This document shows positions 26,466-34,858 of a DNA stretch of 64,000 nt, piece after piece. Each line of letters begins with the position of its first letter. The stretch's first letter is position 1. Made by a program: the position numbers and the translations under genes. The notes below the pieces were generated by a model that worked only from the letters and a program-made list of their open reading frames with translations, was not told the DNA's origin and did no database searches. Origin of the DNA: an uncultured Bacteroides sp. (lineage in GTDB: Bacteria > Bacteroidota > Bacteroidia > Bacteroidales > Bacteroidaceae); the NCBI GenBank assembly GCA_902388495.1, contig CABMPP010000003.1:62001-126000 (forward strand). The letters run 5' to 3'.

Positions 26466-27085
26466 TTCTTGTCTTCCTGCTTCTGACTGTAATAGATGAC
26501 TAACTGGCCGAAGCCGGTAAACATGATGAGCAGTCCGATGCAGCCGATGCTGAACTGGGTGGTGATGGCCCAAAGGAAGATGAACAGTCCGATGCCGACG
26601 AAGATATTGTTGATGCCTTTGCTGCGTATATCGTTGGAGGCGGCTTCCTTGAAGAAGTTCTCGGGTAACTGCTGTCCGCGGGCCAGAGCTTGCTCGGCAA
26701 GGCGGTATTTGGCCTTCCGGTTCTTGTAGCGGAAGAAGAAGATGACGAAGATGATGAGCAGCGGCAGACCGAAGACAAATACGATGGCTGTTACGGTGAT
26801 AAGAGTTTCGGAGGCTTTGTCGCCGAAGCTGAAGCTGCCCCATTCCAGTCCGCTGTCGTTGCGGTGGTGCTTACTGCTGCCGGAGCGGTTGCTGTCGGCG
26901 TCGGTTTCGTAGGTCATGATACTGAGGGTGTCGGTCATGGTCTGCCCGTTGATGACGGTGTCTTTGAGTTCTATCACTCTTTTCTTGTTTCCATGACTGT
27001 CGTTTTCAGTCACGGTTCGGTTGCCTCCTTGTACCAGTGCGCAGTACAGCATGGCAAGCATAACTCCTAAAATAATCCGTTTCAT
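26462..27085 (-). CDS. Membrane protein upstream of the sigma factor (DUF6249-like)
   Basis: 207 residues: an N-terminal signal-like segment, a polar region of about 70 residues rich in Ser, Asp, Asn and His, one strong helix at about 95-118, a basic cytoplasmic-looking stretch, and two further helices near the C terminus. The layout fits DUF6249 proteins of Bacteroidota, often found with ECF sigma genes. It may sense an envelope signal. A weak -7-like TCTCTTTG (minus strand) lies at 27151-27158. Confidence 0.7.
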   Translation of the reverse strand: MKRIILGVMLAMLYCALVQGGNRTVTENDSHGNKKRVIELKDTVINGQTMTDTLSIMTYETDADSNRSGSSKHHRNDSGLEWGSFSFGDKASETLITVTAIVFVFGLPLLIIFVIFFFRYKNRKAKYRLAEQALARGQQLPENFFKEAASNDIRSKGINNIFVGIGLFIFLWAITTQFSIGCIGLLIMFTGFGQLVIYYSQKQEDKK

Positions 27086-27245
27086 ACTCTATCGTTTTTT
27101 AAGTTTTTATTTCTTTGTTTGTTAGACGTAGCTTGATATGCATAAAGTTGCAAAGAGAAGAAATTTTTTTGAGAAAAGATGCATGGAGGGAGACTTATTG
27201 TTAGTCTGATATGAAAGATACTTGTTGGCGAAGCAAGACAAGCTT

Positions 27246-27417
27246 TACTGCAAGATGCTGCAAACTTGTTGCAACGATGCAGCATACTTGTTGCAGTGCT
27301 ACTGCAAATAGGTTTGCAATGTCGCTGCAAAAGGTTTGCAGTAGCACTGCAACTTATTTGCAGCGACGCTGCAACACGTTTGCAGTAAAACTGTGGCAGG
27401 TCTGCAGCGACAGCAAT
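27246..27417. repeat. Eight-copy tandem array of TTGCA-N6-CTGCAA dyads, 22-bp period
   Basis: TTGCA or CTGCA half-sites start at 27248, 27269, 27291, 27314, 27336, 27358, 27380 and 27402, spacings 21, 22, 23, 22, 22, 22 and 22. In most units CTGCAA follows after six variable bases, making each unit a dyad. The half-sites are conserved while the middle six and the linking five bases vary, the reverse of a simple slippage repeat. Dyads spaced two helical turns apart fit a cooperative protein-binding array, or a string of hairpins if transcribed. Confidence 0.8.
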
Positions 27418-27499
27418 AGCAGTGGCTGATGTGAATACCTACATCAGTTATGCTGGGGGGATGCCTTCCCCTGGTGCCGAACAAAAAGTACCTTGTAGA

Positions 27500-27530
27500 T
27501 TGATAAAAGGTCTTTTTTGTATTACCTTTG
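27500..27530 (+). promoter_or_regulatory. Promoter of the RNA methyltransferase gene
   Basis: TTGA at 27500 and TACCTTTG at 27523-27530 are separated by about 20 bases, the Bacteroides -33/-7 arrangement. The ATG at 27553 follows at a normal distance. Confidence 0.65.
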
Positions 27531-27552
27531 CGGACACAAAACAATTCAGAGC

Positions 27553-29052
27553 ATGGAATTACCTGCAGCATTTACCGAGTATTCGCATACCCTCTTGGGC
27601 GTTGAAGAATATGAAAGGCTGGCTGATGCCTTGGAAAAGGAGCAACCGATTAGTATACGACTGAATGAGGATAAGTTAACCGACTCTTCGTTTAGTCTTT
27701 TTCGTACCTCTTTTAGTCCTGTCCCTTGGTCTTCTACCGGTTTCTACCTGGAGCGGCGTCCGACGTTCACCTTCGACCCCTTGTTTCATGCCGGCTGCTA
27801 CTACGTGCAAGAAGCCTCGTCCATGTTCGTGGAACAAGCTCTGAAACAGTATCTCACCGACCAACCGGCCGTAATGCTCGACCTCTGTGCTGCCCCCGGC
27901 GGCAAGTCGACCCATGCCCGCAGCGTACTTCCCGCAGGCAGTCTGCTGGTTGCCAATGAAGTCATCCGCAACCGCTCGCAGATATTGGCAGAGAACCTCA
28001 CGAAGTGGGGACATCCCGGCATCGTAGTTACGAACAACGATCCCGCCGACTTTTCTGCCCTCGAAGCTTTCTTCGACGTAATACTGACCGACGTCCCCTG
28101 CTCCGGCGAAGGCATGTTCCGCAAAGACCCCGTTGCCGTCAGCGAGTGGAGCCCGGAGAATGTGGACATTTGCTGGCAACGCCAGCGGCGCATCATCTCC
28201 GACATTTGGCCTTGTCTGAAGCCCGGCGGCATCCTTATATATAGTACCTGTACTTATAATACACAGGAAGACGAAGAAAACATCCGTTGGATACGTGACG
28301 AGCTTTCTGCCGAAGTGCTTCCTCTCTCCATCCCTGCCGATTGGAATATTACAGGAAACCTGTTGGCAGGCGAAGACTTCCCCGTCTACCGCTTCTTGCC
28401 GCATAAGACCCGCGGCGAAGGTTTCTTCCTTGCCGTGCTCCGCAAGCCGGGGATGAGCGACGGAAATACCAGGGCTGAGCAAGCTCTTTCTCAGGGAAGG
28501 TGTTTTGAAATGCCGGGGAAAAGGAGTGATAACCCCAGGGATAAGGGACGGAAATCCCAGGGCAAAGGAACAAAGACCCCGGGAATCTCCAAAGAGCAGT
28601 TATCGTCCCTCGGTCAATGGCTGACGGCTCCGGAGAAGTATGAGTGGTTGATCGATGCCAATCGCGTCAGCGCTTTTCCCCGTGAGTATATGTCCGAGTT
28701 GGCAGCTTTGCGTTCGTCACTTCGCATGGTGCAGGCCGGTGTAGAGGTTGCCGAACTGAAAGGCAAGGATTGGATACCTGCGCACGGCCTTGCCATGAGC
28801 AGGGCACTGCGTCCGGATGCCTTTGCCTGCGAGGACGTCAGCTACGAGCAGGCCATCGCCTACTTGCGCAAGGAGGCTGTTGCACTATCCGAGGCGGCTC
28901 CCCGCGGAGTGGTGTTACTCACTTACAAACAAATCCCCCTTGGCTTTGTCAAGAATATCGGTAACCGGGCTAATAATCTTTATCCTCAGGAGTGGCGCAT
29001 CCGTAGTGGCTATTTGCCGGAGGAAGTGCTGGAACTGATGTCAATTCTATAA
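27553..29052 (+). CDS. rsmF: RsmF-like rRNA cytosine-C5 methyltransferase
   Basis: 499 residues from ATG at 27553; the longer frame begins upstream of the promoter and is rejected. The SAM-binding motif is LCAAPGGKSTHA. The two catalytic cysteines of this class are in DVPCSGEGMFRKD and YSTCTYNTQEDEENI. A C-terminal extension of about 200 residues ends in a PUA-like segment (GVVLLTYKQIPLGFVKN... LYPQEWRI), as in E. coli YebU/RsmF, which modifies 16S rRNA. A basic Gly/Lys/Asp linker separates the two parts. The exact rRNA position is not provable from sequence. Confidence 0.88.
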   Translation: MELPAAFTEYSHTLLGVEEYERLADALEKEQPISIRLNEDKLTDSSFSLFRTSFSPVPWSSTGFYLERRPTFTFDPLFHAGCYYVQEASSMFVEQALKQYLTDQPAVMLDLCAAPGGKSTHARSVLPAGSLLVANEVIRNRSQILAENLTKWGHPGIVVTNNDPADFSALEAFFDVILTDVPCSGEGMFRKDPVAVSEWSPENVDICWQRQRRIISDIWPCLKPGGILIYSTCTYNTQEDEENIRWIRDELSAEVLPLSIPADWNITGNLLAGEDFPVYRFLPHKTRGEGFFLAVLRKPGMSDGNTRAEQALSQGRCFEMPGKRSDNPRDKGRKSQGKGTKTPGISKEQLSSLGQWLTAPEKYEWLIDANRVSAFPREYMSELAALRSSLRMVQAGVEVAELKGKDWIPAHGLAMSRALRPDAFACEDVSYEQAIAYLRKEAVALSEAAPRGVVLLTYKQIPLGFVKNIGNRANNLYPQEWRIRSGYLPEEVLELMSIL

Positions 29053-29105
29053 TAATCAGACCAAAGCAGCCGAGAAATAATTCTTGTTTTATTTCCCTGC
29101 TGATG

Positions 29106-29163
29106 CAGTGTTTTAGTTTTTACAGCATTTATTATATAAATAATTGTAAAACTAAAACTACTG
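29106..29163 (+). promoter_or_regulatory. Leader hairpin touching the serpin start codon
   Basis: CAGTGTTTTAGTTTTTACA (29106-29124) pairs with TGTAAAACTAAAACTACTG (29145-29163) with small bulges. The 3' arm ends 3 bases before the ATG at 29167. It could restrict translation or be part of an operator. No TAnnTTTG element is evident in this gap. Confidence 0.6.
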
Positions 29164-29166
29164 CCT

Positions 29167-30396
29167 ATGCTAAAGAAAATGATTGCTGCTTTAAGTTTAC
29201 TCAGTATCTTTGCAGCGTGCCAGAGCGACGAGGACCCCGCACCACAACCCAAACCTCGTAAAGACATCTCCCTTACACGTACCGAACAGGAAATTACGAA
29301 TTTAGGAACGGATTTCGCTTTCCGCTTCTTCAATCAGGTGTGTAGAACTGAAAAGTCTAATTTGTTTATCTCACCTTTGAGTGCTACGCTCTGTCTCTCC
29401 ATGATTACCAATGGAGCTGCAGGCAATACCTTAGCAGAAATGCAGACCGTCCTGGGATTCTCCGGTTATTCAATCGAAGATATGAACAGTTATAACCGGA
29501 AGCTGGTTTCGGCTCTGCTCGATCTGGATAATACTACCCGCTTGGGCATTGCCAACTCTATTTGGATAAGGCAGGGATTCAGTGTGTATGACGACTTTGT
29601 GAATGTGAATAAAAAGATGTACGATGCCCAGGTACAGGAACTGGACTTTACGTCTCCCAACGCCAAAGACATTATAAACAAGTGGTGTGCTGAGAAGACA
29701 AATAATTGTATTACGGAAGTGCTGAAGTCGATTCCGGAGAATGCACGTCTTTATTTGTTGAATGCCCTTTATTTCAAGGGAATCTGGACGAATCAGTTTA
29801 AGAAATCCAATACGGCTGCAGATCAATTTACAAATCTGGATGGAAGTAAATCGACCGTACAAATGATGAACATGTCCGAAGGACATTTCAATTATACGGA
29901 GAATGATTATTTCTCCATAGCAGAGTTCCCTTATGGCAATGAAGCTTTCAGTATGGCAGTGCTTCTGCCGGCTGAGGGGAAGTCTTTGGAAGATTGTTTG
30001 CCGCAATTGACGGATGAGCGTTGGCAGGAGTGGAACGATGATTTGTCGGGGACGACTCTGAATGTCAAGCTCCCCCGGTTTGAGTTGAAATATGATAAGG
30101 ACTTGATAGACGACATGAGGGCAATGGGGATGAAGGATGCTTTCAACGGTACGGTTGCCGATTTCTCTAAAATGTCTGCTGCTGATTTGTTTGTAGGATT
30201 ATTGCAGCAATTTACTTATATAAAGGTGGATGAAGAAGGTACCGAAGCAGCAGCTGTGACTGTTGGAGGAATGCTGGACGCTGCTGTTGGCCCGGGTATG
30301 TCTAAATCATTCCATGTGAATCGTCCTTTTGCTTTCCTGATAAAGGAGAAGAGTACAGGGACTATTCTCTTTATGGGTAAGATCACAAAATTATAG
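29167..30396 (+). CDS. Serpin-family protease inhibitor lipoprotein
   Basis: 409 residues. The N-terminal lipobox SIFAAC predicts a lipidated, envelope-anchored protein. The serpin fold signatures are NLFISPLSATLCLSM, NALYFKGIWTNQF, and the hinge VDEEGTEAAAVTV. The reactive-centre loop follows to about SKSFHVNRPFAFLIKEKSTGTILFMGKI. The hinge has the small residues required for loop insertion, so it should be inhibitory. The P1 residue is not obvious (candidates lie in GGMLDAAVGPGMSKS). The target is probably a host or microbial serine or cysteine protease. Confidence 0.92.
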   Translation: MLKKMIAALSLLSIFAACQSDEDPAPQPKPRKDISLTRTEQEITNLGTDFAFRFFNQVCRTEKSNLFISPLSATLCLSMITNGAAGNTLAEMQTVLGFSGYSIEDMNSYNRKLVSALLDLDNTTRLGIANSIWIRQGFSVYDDFVNVNKKMYDAQVQELDFTSPNAKDIINKWCAEKTNNCITEVLKSIPENARLYLLNALYFKGIWTNQFKKSNTAADQFTNLDGSKSTVQMMNMSEGHFNYTENDYFSIAEFPYGNEAFSMAVLLPAEGKSLEDCLPQLTDERWQEWNDDLSGTTLNVKLPRFELKYDKDLIDDMRAMGMKDAFNGTVADFSKMSAADLFVGLLQQFTYIKVDEEGTEAAAVTVGGMLDAAVGPGMSKSFHVNRPFAFLIKEKSTGTILFMGKITKL

Positions 30397-30412
30397 GTAC
30401 AATCCATAAAAG

Positions 30413-30454
30413 GAAAGGGATCGCTCACTATCAGAGTGAACGATCTCTTTTTTT
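30413..30454. terminator. Terminator between serpin and TolC-family genes
   Basis: GATCGCTCACT (30419-30429) pairs with AGTGAACGATC (one mismatch) around a 3-base loop, then a long T run. It lies between convergent genes and can serve both, overlapping the TolC stop. Confidence 0.8.
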
Positions 30455-31664
30455 ATAATTGACTTTTGTATATTTGTGCCATAGCCTTCTGATACTGATT
30501 CTCTAATTGCAGAAGGTTTGTCTTGCTCTGATAAACTACCGATATTTCCACGAAATACTCTATCATGCTGATTTGTCCGCCCATGAGTGCTTGTTTCAGC
30601 AGTGCGAGGTCTTGTTGCTGCTGGAAGGTACGTCGGTACTCTTCCATAGAGGTATGCAGGTTGCGCGCCTCTTCGTAGAGCTGCCACAGTGTGGAGCTGG
30701 CCTGCAGGGCGGCGTTCTCTTTCTGATAATCGATGTTGAGTGCCTGCGTTTTGGCAATCTTTACCTTGTTGCGGTTTTCAAATATCGGGAAGGAGAAACC
30801 TACCACGACACCGTTCATCGGATGGCCGGAATCGGTGTTCCGGCGATAACCCAGTTCCAGTTTGGGCAGCCAGCCTTGCCGGCTTGCCGAAATCTGTTGT
30901 TGGGCGGCGGCACTTGCGCCTTGCAGGGATTGCAGGGTGGGGTCGGAAGCAATGAGCTCGTCGCACACCTGCCCGAAGTCGGTGGGAAGTGGAGTAACGG
31001 GGTAATCCGTCAGCCCCAGGGCTTCGGCTGCGGGGCGGTCACCGATGGTCAGGGGTTGGTTGCCGTTCAGGGTGGTCAACTCTTTCAGCTTGTTGTCGAG
31101 GGTAGTGCGGTTCATGCGGGCTTCGGTACGCACGTTCAGCAGTTCCAGGTTGATTTTGTTTGTCTCCAGGGCGTTCGCGTCGCCGGTTTCCATGCGGCGG
31201 GCGTACATGGCGGAGAGTTCTTCGGCATTCTTCAACCGCTCGTCGAGCAGGGCTTGCTGGCGTTGCAGCATGATGATGTCCAGGCACACTTCCTTGGCCT
31301 GCAACAGTATCTGTTGGCGGAAGGCGATGGCTTGTGCGTCGAGGGCATTGGTCTTCAGGCGGTTCATCTTGCCCCGTGTGGCGTAGAGGGTGGGGAAGTC
31401 GAAACTCTGTGAGATGACCAGTTCGCCGGCCGTTTCGTCACTGTTCTTGGAGTCCCAGACGTGGGCGTAAGACAGGGTAGGGTCGGGCAGGTTATTGTCC
31501 GTCTTGTTTTCCAGCTTCTGCGAGGAGATGAGGTGGATGTTGGCTTGCAACTCCTTGTTGTTGGCCTCTATCTGTTGGAGGACGGCGTCGATGCCGCCGG
31601 TTTGTGCACGCATCCCCACAAAAGTGAGGACGGCGGCACTGAATATCATAAATCGTTTATTCAT
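30453..31664 (-). CDS. TolC-family outer-membrane factor of the metal efflux system
   Basis: 403 residues. A signal peptide ends near VGMRAQ. The rest is mostly long amphipathic helix with two repeated halves, as expected for outer-membrane channel proteins, and includes LPDPTLSYAHVWDS and the second-half LPKLELGYRRNTDS strand region. It is shorter than E. coli TolC or CusC. The gene start overlaps the end of cusA-like gene by 8 bases, marking a single operon. Confidence 0.88.
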   Translation of the reverse strand: MNKRFMIFSAAVLTFVGMRAQTGGIDAVLQQIEANNKELQANIHLISSQKLENKTDNNLPDPTLSYAHVWDSKNSDETAGELVISQSFDFPTLYATRGKMNRLKTNALDAQAIAFRQQILLQAKEVCLDIIMLQRQQALLDERLKNAEELSAMYARRMETGDANALETNKINLELLNVRTEARMNRTTLDNKLKELTTLNGNQPLTIGDRPAAEALGLTDYPVTPLPTDFGQVCDELIASDPTLQSLQGASAAAQQQISASRQGWLPKLELGYRRNTDSGHPMNGVVVGFSFPIFENRNKVKIAKTQALNIDYQKENAALQASSTLWQLYEEARNLHTSMEEYRRTFQQQQDLALLKQALMGGQISMIEYFVEISVVYQSKTNLLQLENQYQKAMAQIYKSQL

Positions 31665-34600
31665 TATCTGACGTTTTAGGTTGTTTATTACGGTGCATCA
31701 TCAGGTAAACAATCGGAATGATGAAACCGTTCAGGAACGTGGATGTTAAAAGTCCGCCCAGAATCACCTTTGCCATCGGGCTCTGTATCTCGTTGCCGGG
31801 CAAGTCACCGCTCAATGCAAGCGGGATAAGTGCCAGCGCACTGGACAGGGCTGTCATCAGAATCGGGTTCAAGCGATCCAGCGAACCACGGATTACGCTG
31901 TCGCGGACACTGTAACCTTCTTCTTCCTGCAGATGGTTGTAGTGGCTGATGAGCAGCATTCCGTTTCGGGTGGCGATACCGAACAAAGAGATAAAGCCGA
32001 TGATGGCCGGAATGCTGACTTCACCCGTAGTGATAAGCAGGGCAAACACGCCACCAATCAATGCCAGCGGTAGGTTGATGAGGATGATGGCGCTCTCCTT
32101 CACACTGCGGAACTCGTGATAGAGCAGCAAGAAGATGACTACGATGGACATGAACGAAGTCAGCGCCAGCGTGCGGCTGGCTGCCTGCTCGCTTTCGAAC
32201 TGGCCGCCATATTCCAGATGATATCCTTCCGGCAGCTTTATCTGCTTGTCCACGCGGTCTTGTATGTCGTTCACCACACTTCGCAAGTCGCGGTCGGCCA
32301 CATTTGCCGAGATCACAATCTTACGTTTCACGTTCTCGCGGCTGATGGTATTCGGACCCATGGCCGAACGGACTTCCGCTACATAGTTCAGTGGAATCTT
32401 TTGTCCGTCGCCTGCGTCAATCATCAGGTTGCGGATTTTCTCCATCTCATCGCGCAGATCGTCTTTGACGCGTACGGTGAGGTCGAAACTCTTTCCTTTT
32501 TCATAAACCTGCGAAACGGCTTCGCCCGCCAGGCAAACGTTGACGAACTCCGAGAATTCCGGCAGTGAGATGCCGTATCGAGCCAGCATTTCCCGTTTGG
32601 GCGAGATGATGAGCTGTGGGCGTTCTATCTGCTGCTCTACGTTCAAGTCGGCAATGCCGGGGATGCCCTGGATGGCACTCTTGATTTCGTTACCCAGGGT
32701 AAACATGCGGTTCAGGTCGTCACCGAACAACTTGATGGCGATATTGGCCTTTGTACCGCTCAGCATGGCGTCGATGCGGTGGCTGATGGGCTGTCCTATT
32801 TCGACATTGGCGCCCACGATGGTGCCCAACTTCTGGCGCACGTCGGCTACAAGTTCACTGCGCGAACGGTCTTTCAACTCAAACGGAGCTTCAATCTCGG
32901 AAACGTTTACGCCCAAGGCATGCTCGTCCAGTTCGGCGCGTCCCGTTTTACGGGCCACGGTCTGTATCTCGGGAATAGAGAGCAGAAGTTCTTCGGCACG
33001 ATGTCCCATCTTGTCACTTTCTTCGAGCGAGATACCCGGCAGTGAAGAGATATTGATGGTGAACGAACCTTCGTTGAAAGGCGGCAGGAACGAACGTCCC
33101 AGGGTGAAGAAGCAAGCCAGTGCTACCACAAACAGGGCGATAGTGCCACCGAGTACACTCTTCTTATGTTCCAGGACGAAGGTCAGCGCCGAACCGTACC
33201 ATTGCTTCATCTTGCGTGCTACAAAAGAGTCGCCGGTAGCGTTTTTCTCCTCTTTGGCTTTTTCTTTGCCCAGCAAGTAGGAGCAGAGCACCGGTGTCAC
33301 TGTCAGTGCCACCACGGTAGAGGCTGCCAATGCTACAATAAATGCGATGCCCAGTGGTACCAGCATCCGGCCTTCCATGCCGCTCAGGAAGAACAACGGC
33401 ACAAAACTCACCACAATTATCAGCGTAGAGTTAAGGATAGGCATACGTACCTCTTTGGAAGCGTTGAACACTACTTCCAGGACAGAGAGGCGCTCTTCGA
33501 CAGGCTTCTGCCGGTTTTCGCGCAACCGTTTGTAGACGTTCTCCACATCCACAATGGCATCGTCCACCAGCGATCCGATGGCAATGGCCATACCTCCCAG
33601 GCTCATTGTGTTTATCGTGAAACCCATGTAGTGCAGGGCAAGGATGGAAGTTATCAAAGACAACGGTAGCGTTACCAGTGAAATGACGGTAGTACGCACG
33701 TTGGCAAGGAACAGGAACAGTACGATGACAACGAATATACCTCCTTCCAACAACGACTTCTGTACATTTCCGATAGAGCTTTCGATGAAGCGGCTTTGGC
33801 GGAAGATGTCCGTAGATACCTTTACGTCGGGGGGAAGATTCTTTTGAAGATCTTTCAGCGAAGCTTCCAGCTTGTCGGTCAGTTCCAGCGTACTGGTTGC
33901 AGGCTGCTTGGTGACGGTCATCAATACGGCAGGTTTACCACGTTCCGAGGCAGTGCCCAGTTTGGGAAGCTTGGCTCCGATTCTGACGTCGGCGATATCT
34001 TCCAGCAGGATAGGAGCGGAGGATGTTCCGTTGCTGCGTACCACAGCTTTGGCCACTTGCTCTATCTGGTCGGTAGAGAGTACTCCGCGCACGATGTACT
34101 CGTTGCCATATTCATAAAGCACGCCGCCGTTCGCATTCAGATTCATTTCGCGTGTGGCGTTCATTACTTCGCTCAGCGTCACGCTGTAGTGGCGCATCCG
34201 TTCAGGGTCCAGTTGTATCTGGTATTCCTTGATGTCTCCACCCAGTACGGCCACTTGTGCTACGCCGCCGGTAGAGAGTAACCGCGGACGTATCGTCCAG
34301 TCGGCAATGGTGCGCAGGTCCAACATGGAAGTCGAGTCTGCTGTCAGTCCTATAATCAGCATCTCGCCCAGGATGGACGATTGGGGTCCCAACGTCGGCT
34401 TGCCTACATTGGCGGGCAGCGATTCGCCGACTACCGCCAGCTTTTCGCTGACGATTTGCCGCGCCAGGTATATGTCCGTGTCCCAGTCGAATTCAACCCA
34501 TACCACGGAGAATCCGTTGGTAGAGGACGAACGTACGCGACGTACTCCCGTTGCGCCGTTGACAGCTGTCTCTACGGGAAAGGTGACAAGCTGCTCCACT

Positions 34601-34779
34601 TCCTCGGCTGCCATGCCGTTGGCTTCGGTCATGATGACTACCGTCGGCGCATTGAGGTCGGGGAATACATCCACTTCCGTATGCATGGCGGTGTATGTAC
34701 CGCCAATCAGCAGCAACAGCGATGCCACCAGTACCAGGATACGGTTGTGGAGAGAAAAATGTATGATTTTGTTTAACAT
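31657..34779 (-). CDS. CusA/CzcA-type heavy-metal RND efflux pump
   Basis: 1040 residues, a full-length inner-membrane RND transporter with 12 predicted helices and two large periplasmic loops. Signatures are FPDLNAPTVVIMTEANGMAAEEVEQ near the start and, in the fourth helix, IGSLVDDAIVDVENVYKRLREN with the acidic pair of proton relay residues. GNEIQSPMAKVILGGLLTST lies near the end. Metal-exporting RND proteins (HME class) carry cations such as Cu, Ag, Zn, Co or Cd. The helix-four motif is closest to the Cus branch, but the metal cannot be fixed from sequence. Confidence 0.92.
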   Translation of the reverse strand: MLNKIIHFSLHNRILVLVASLLLLIGGTYTAMHTEVDVFPDLNAPTVVIMTEANGMAAEEVEQLVTFPVETAVNGATGVRRVRSSSTNGFSVVWVEFDWDTDIYLARQIVSEKLAVVGESLPANVGKPTLGPQSSILGEMLIIGLTADSTSMLDLRTIADWTIRPRLLSTGGVAQVAVLGGDIKEYQIQLDPERMRHYSVTLSEVMNATREMNLNANGGVLYEYGNEYIVRGVLSTDQIEQVAKAVVRSNGTSSAPILLEDIADVRIGAKLPKLGTASERGKPAVLMTVTKQPATSTLELTDKLEASLKDLQKNLPPDVKVSTDIFRQSRFIESSIGNVQKSLLEGGIFVVIVLFLFLANVRTTVISLVTLPLSLITSILALHYMGFTINTMSLGGMAIAIGSLVDDAIVDVENVYKRLRENRQKPVEERLSVLEVVFNASKEVRMPILNSTLIIVVSFVPLFFLSGMEGRMLVPLGIAFIVALAASTVVALTVTPVLCSYLLGKEKAKEEKNATGDSFVARKMKQWYGSALTFVLEHKKSVLGGTIALFVVALACFFTLGRSFLPPFNEGSFTINISSLPGISLEESDKMGHRAEELLLSIPEIQTVARKTGRAELDEHALGVNVSEIEAPFELKDRSRSELVADVRQKLGTIVGANVEIGQPISHRIDAMLSGTKANIAIKLFGDDLNRMFTLGNEIKSAIQGIPGIADLNVEQQIERPQLIISPKREMLARYGISLPEFSEFVNVCLAGEAVSQVYEKGKSFDLTVRVKDDLRDEMEKIRNLMIDAGDGQKIPLNYVAEVRSAMGPNTISRENVKRKIVISANVADRDLRSVVNDIQDRVDKQIKLPEGYHLEYGGQFESEQAASRTLALTSFMSIVVIFLLLYHEFRSVKESAIILINLPLALIGGVFALLITTGEVSIPAIIGFISLFGIATRNGMLLISHYNHLQEEEGYSVRDSVIRGSLDRLNPILMTALSSALALIPLALSGDLPGNEIQSPMAKVILGGLLTSTFLNGFIIPIVYLMMHRNKQPKTSDNE

Positions 34780-34804
34780 TGAATTAAAGTGTTAGAGTGT
34801 TAAT

Positions 34805-34846
34805 GTGATAATGTTATAGAGCGATATCACTCTATAACTTTATCAC
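34805..34846. repeat. Intra-operon hairpin carrying the GTGATAAGGTGATAA repeat
   Basis: GTGATAATGTTATAGAG (34805-34821) pairs with 34830-34846 with one mismatch. The next bases on the minus strand, GTGATAAGGTGATAA, also occur at 42650-42664. It sits between the pump and adaptor genes and may adjust their relative expression or mRNA stability. Confidence 0.7.
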
Positions 34847-34858
34847 CTTATCACTAAA

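Larger units (their letters stand above)
27086..27552. other. Divergent intergenic region dominated by a repeat array
   Basis: No credible gene is seen between the sigma operon (minus) and the RNA methyltransferase (plus). The centre holds the 22-bp-period dyad array annotated separately. The right end holds the methyltransferase promoter. Short frames across the array are translations of the repeat (Cys/Ala/Thr-rich) and lack start context. Confidence 0.7.

Noticed and set aside
25920-26843. Long frame of 307 codons for the sigma factor
   Set aside because: The first 126 codons overlap the membrane protein gene in another frame; ATG at 26465 in an ATGA overlap gives a standard ECF sigma length.
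27246-27417. Possible CRISPR array
   Set aside because: The 22-bp units are dyads with variable cores, too short for repeat-spacer structure, and no cas gene is in the window.
27211-27429. 72-codon frame across the dyad array
   Set aside because: Its Cys/Thr/Ala-rich product is a translation of the repeat, and spacings of 21-23 bases would disrupt any coding periodicity.
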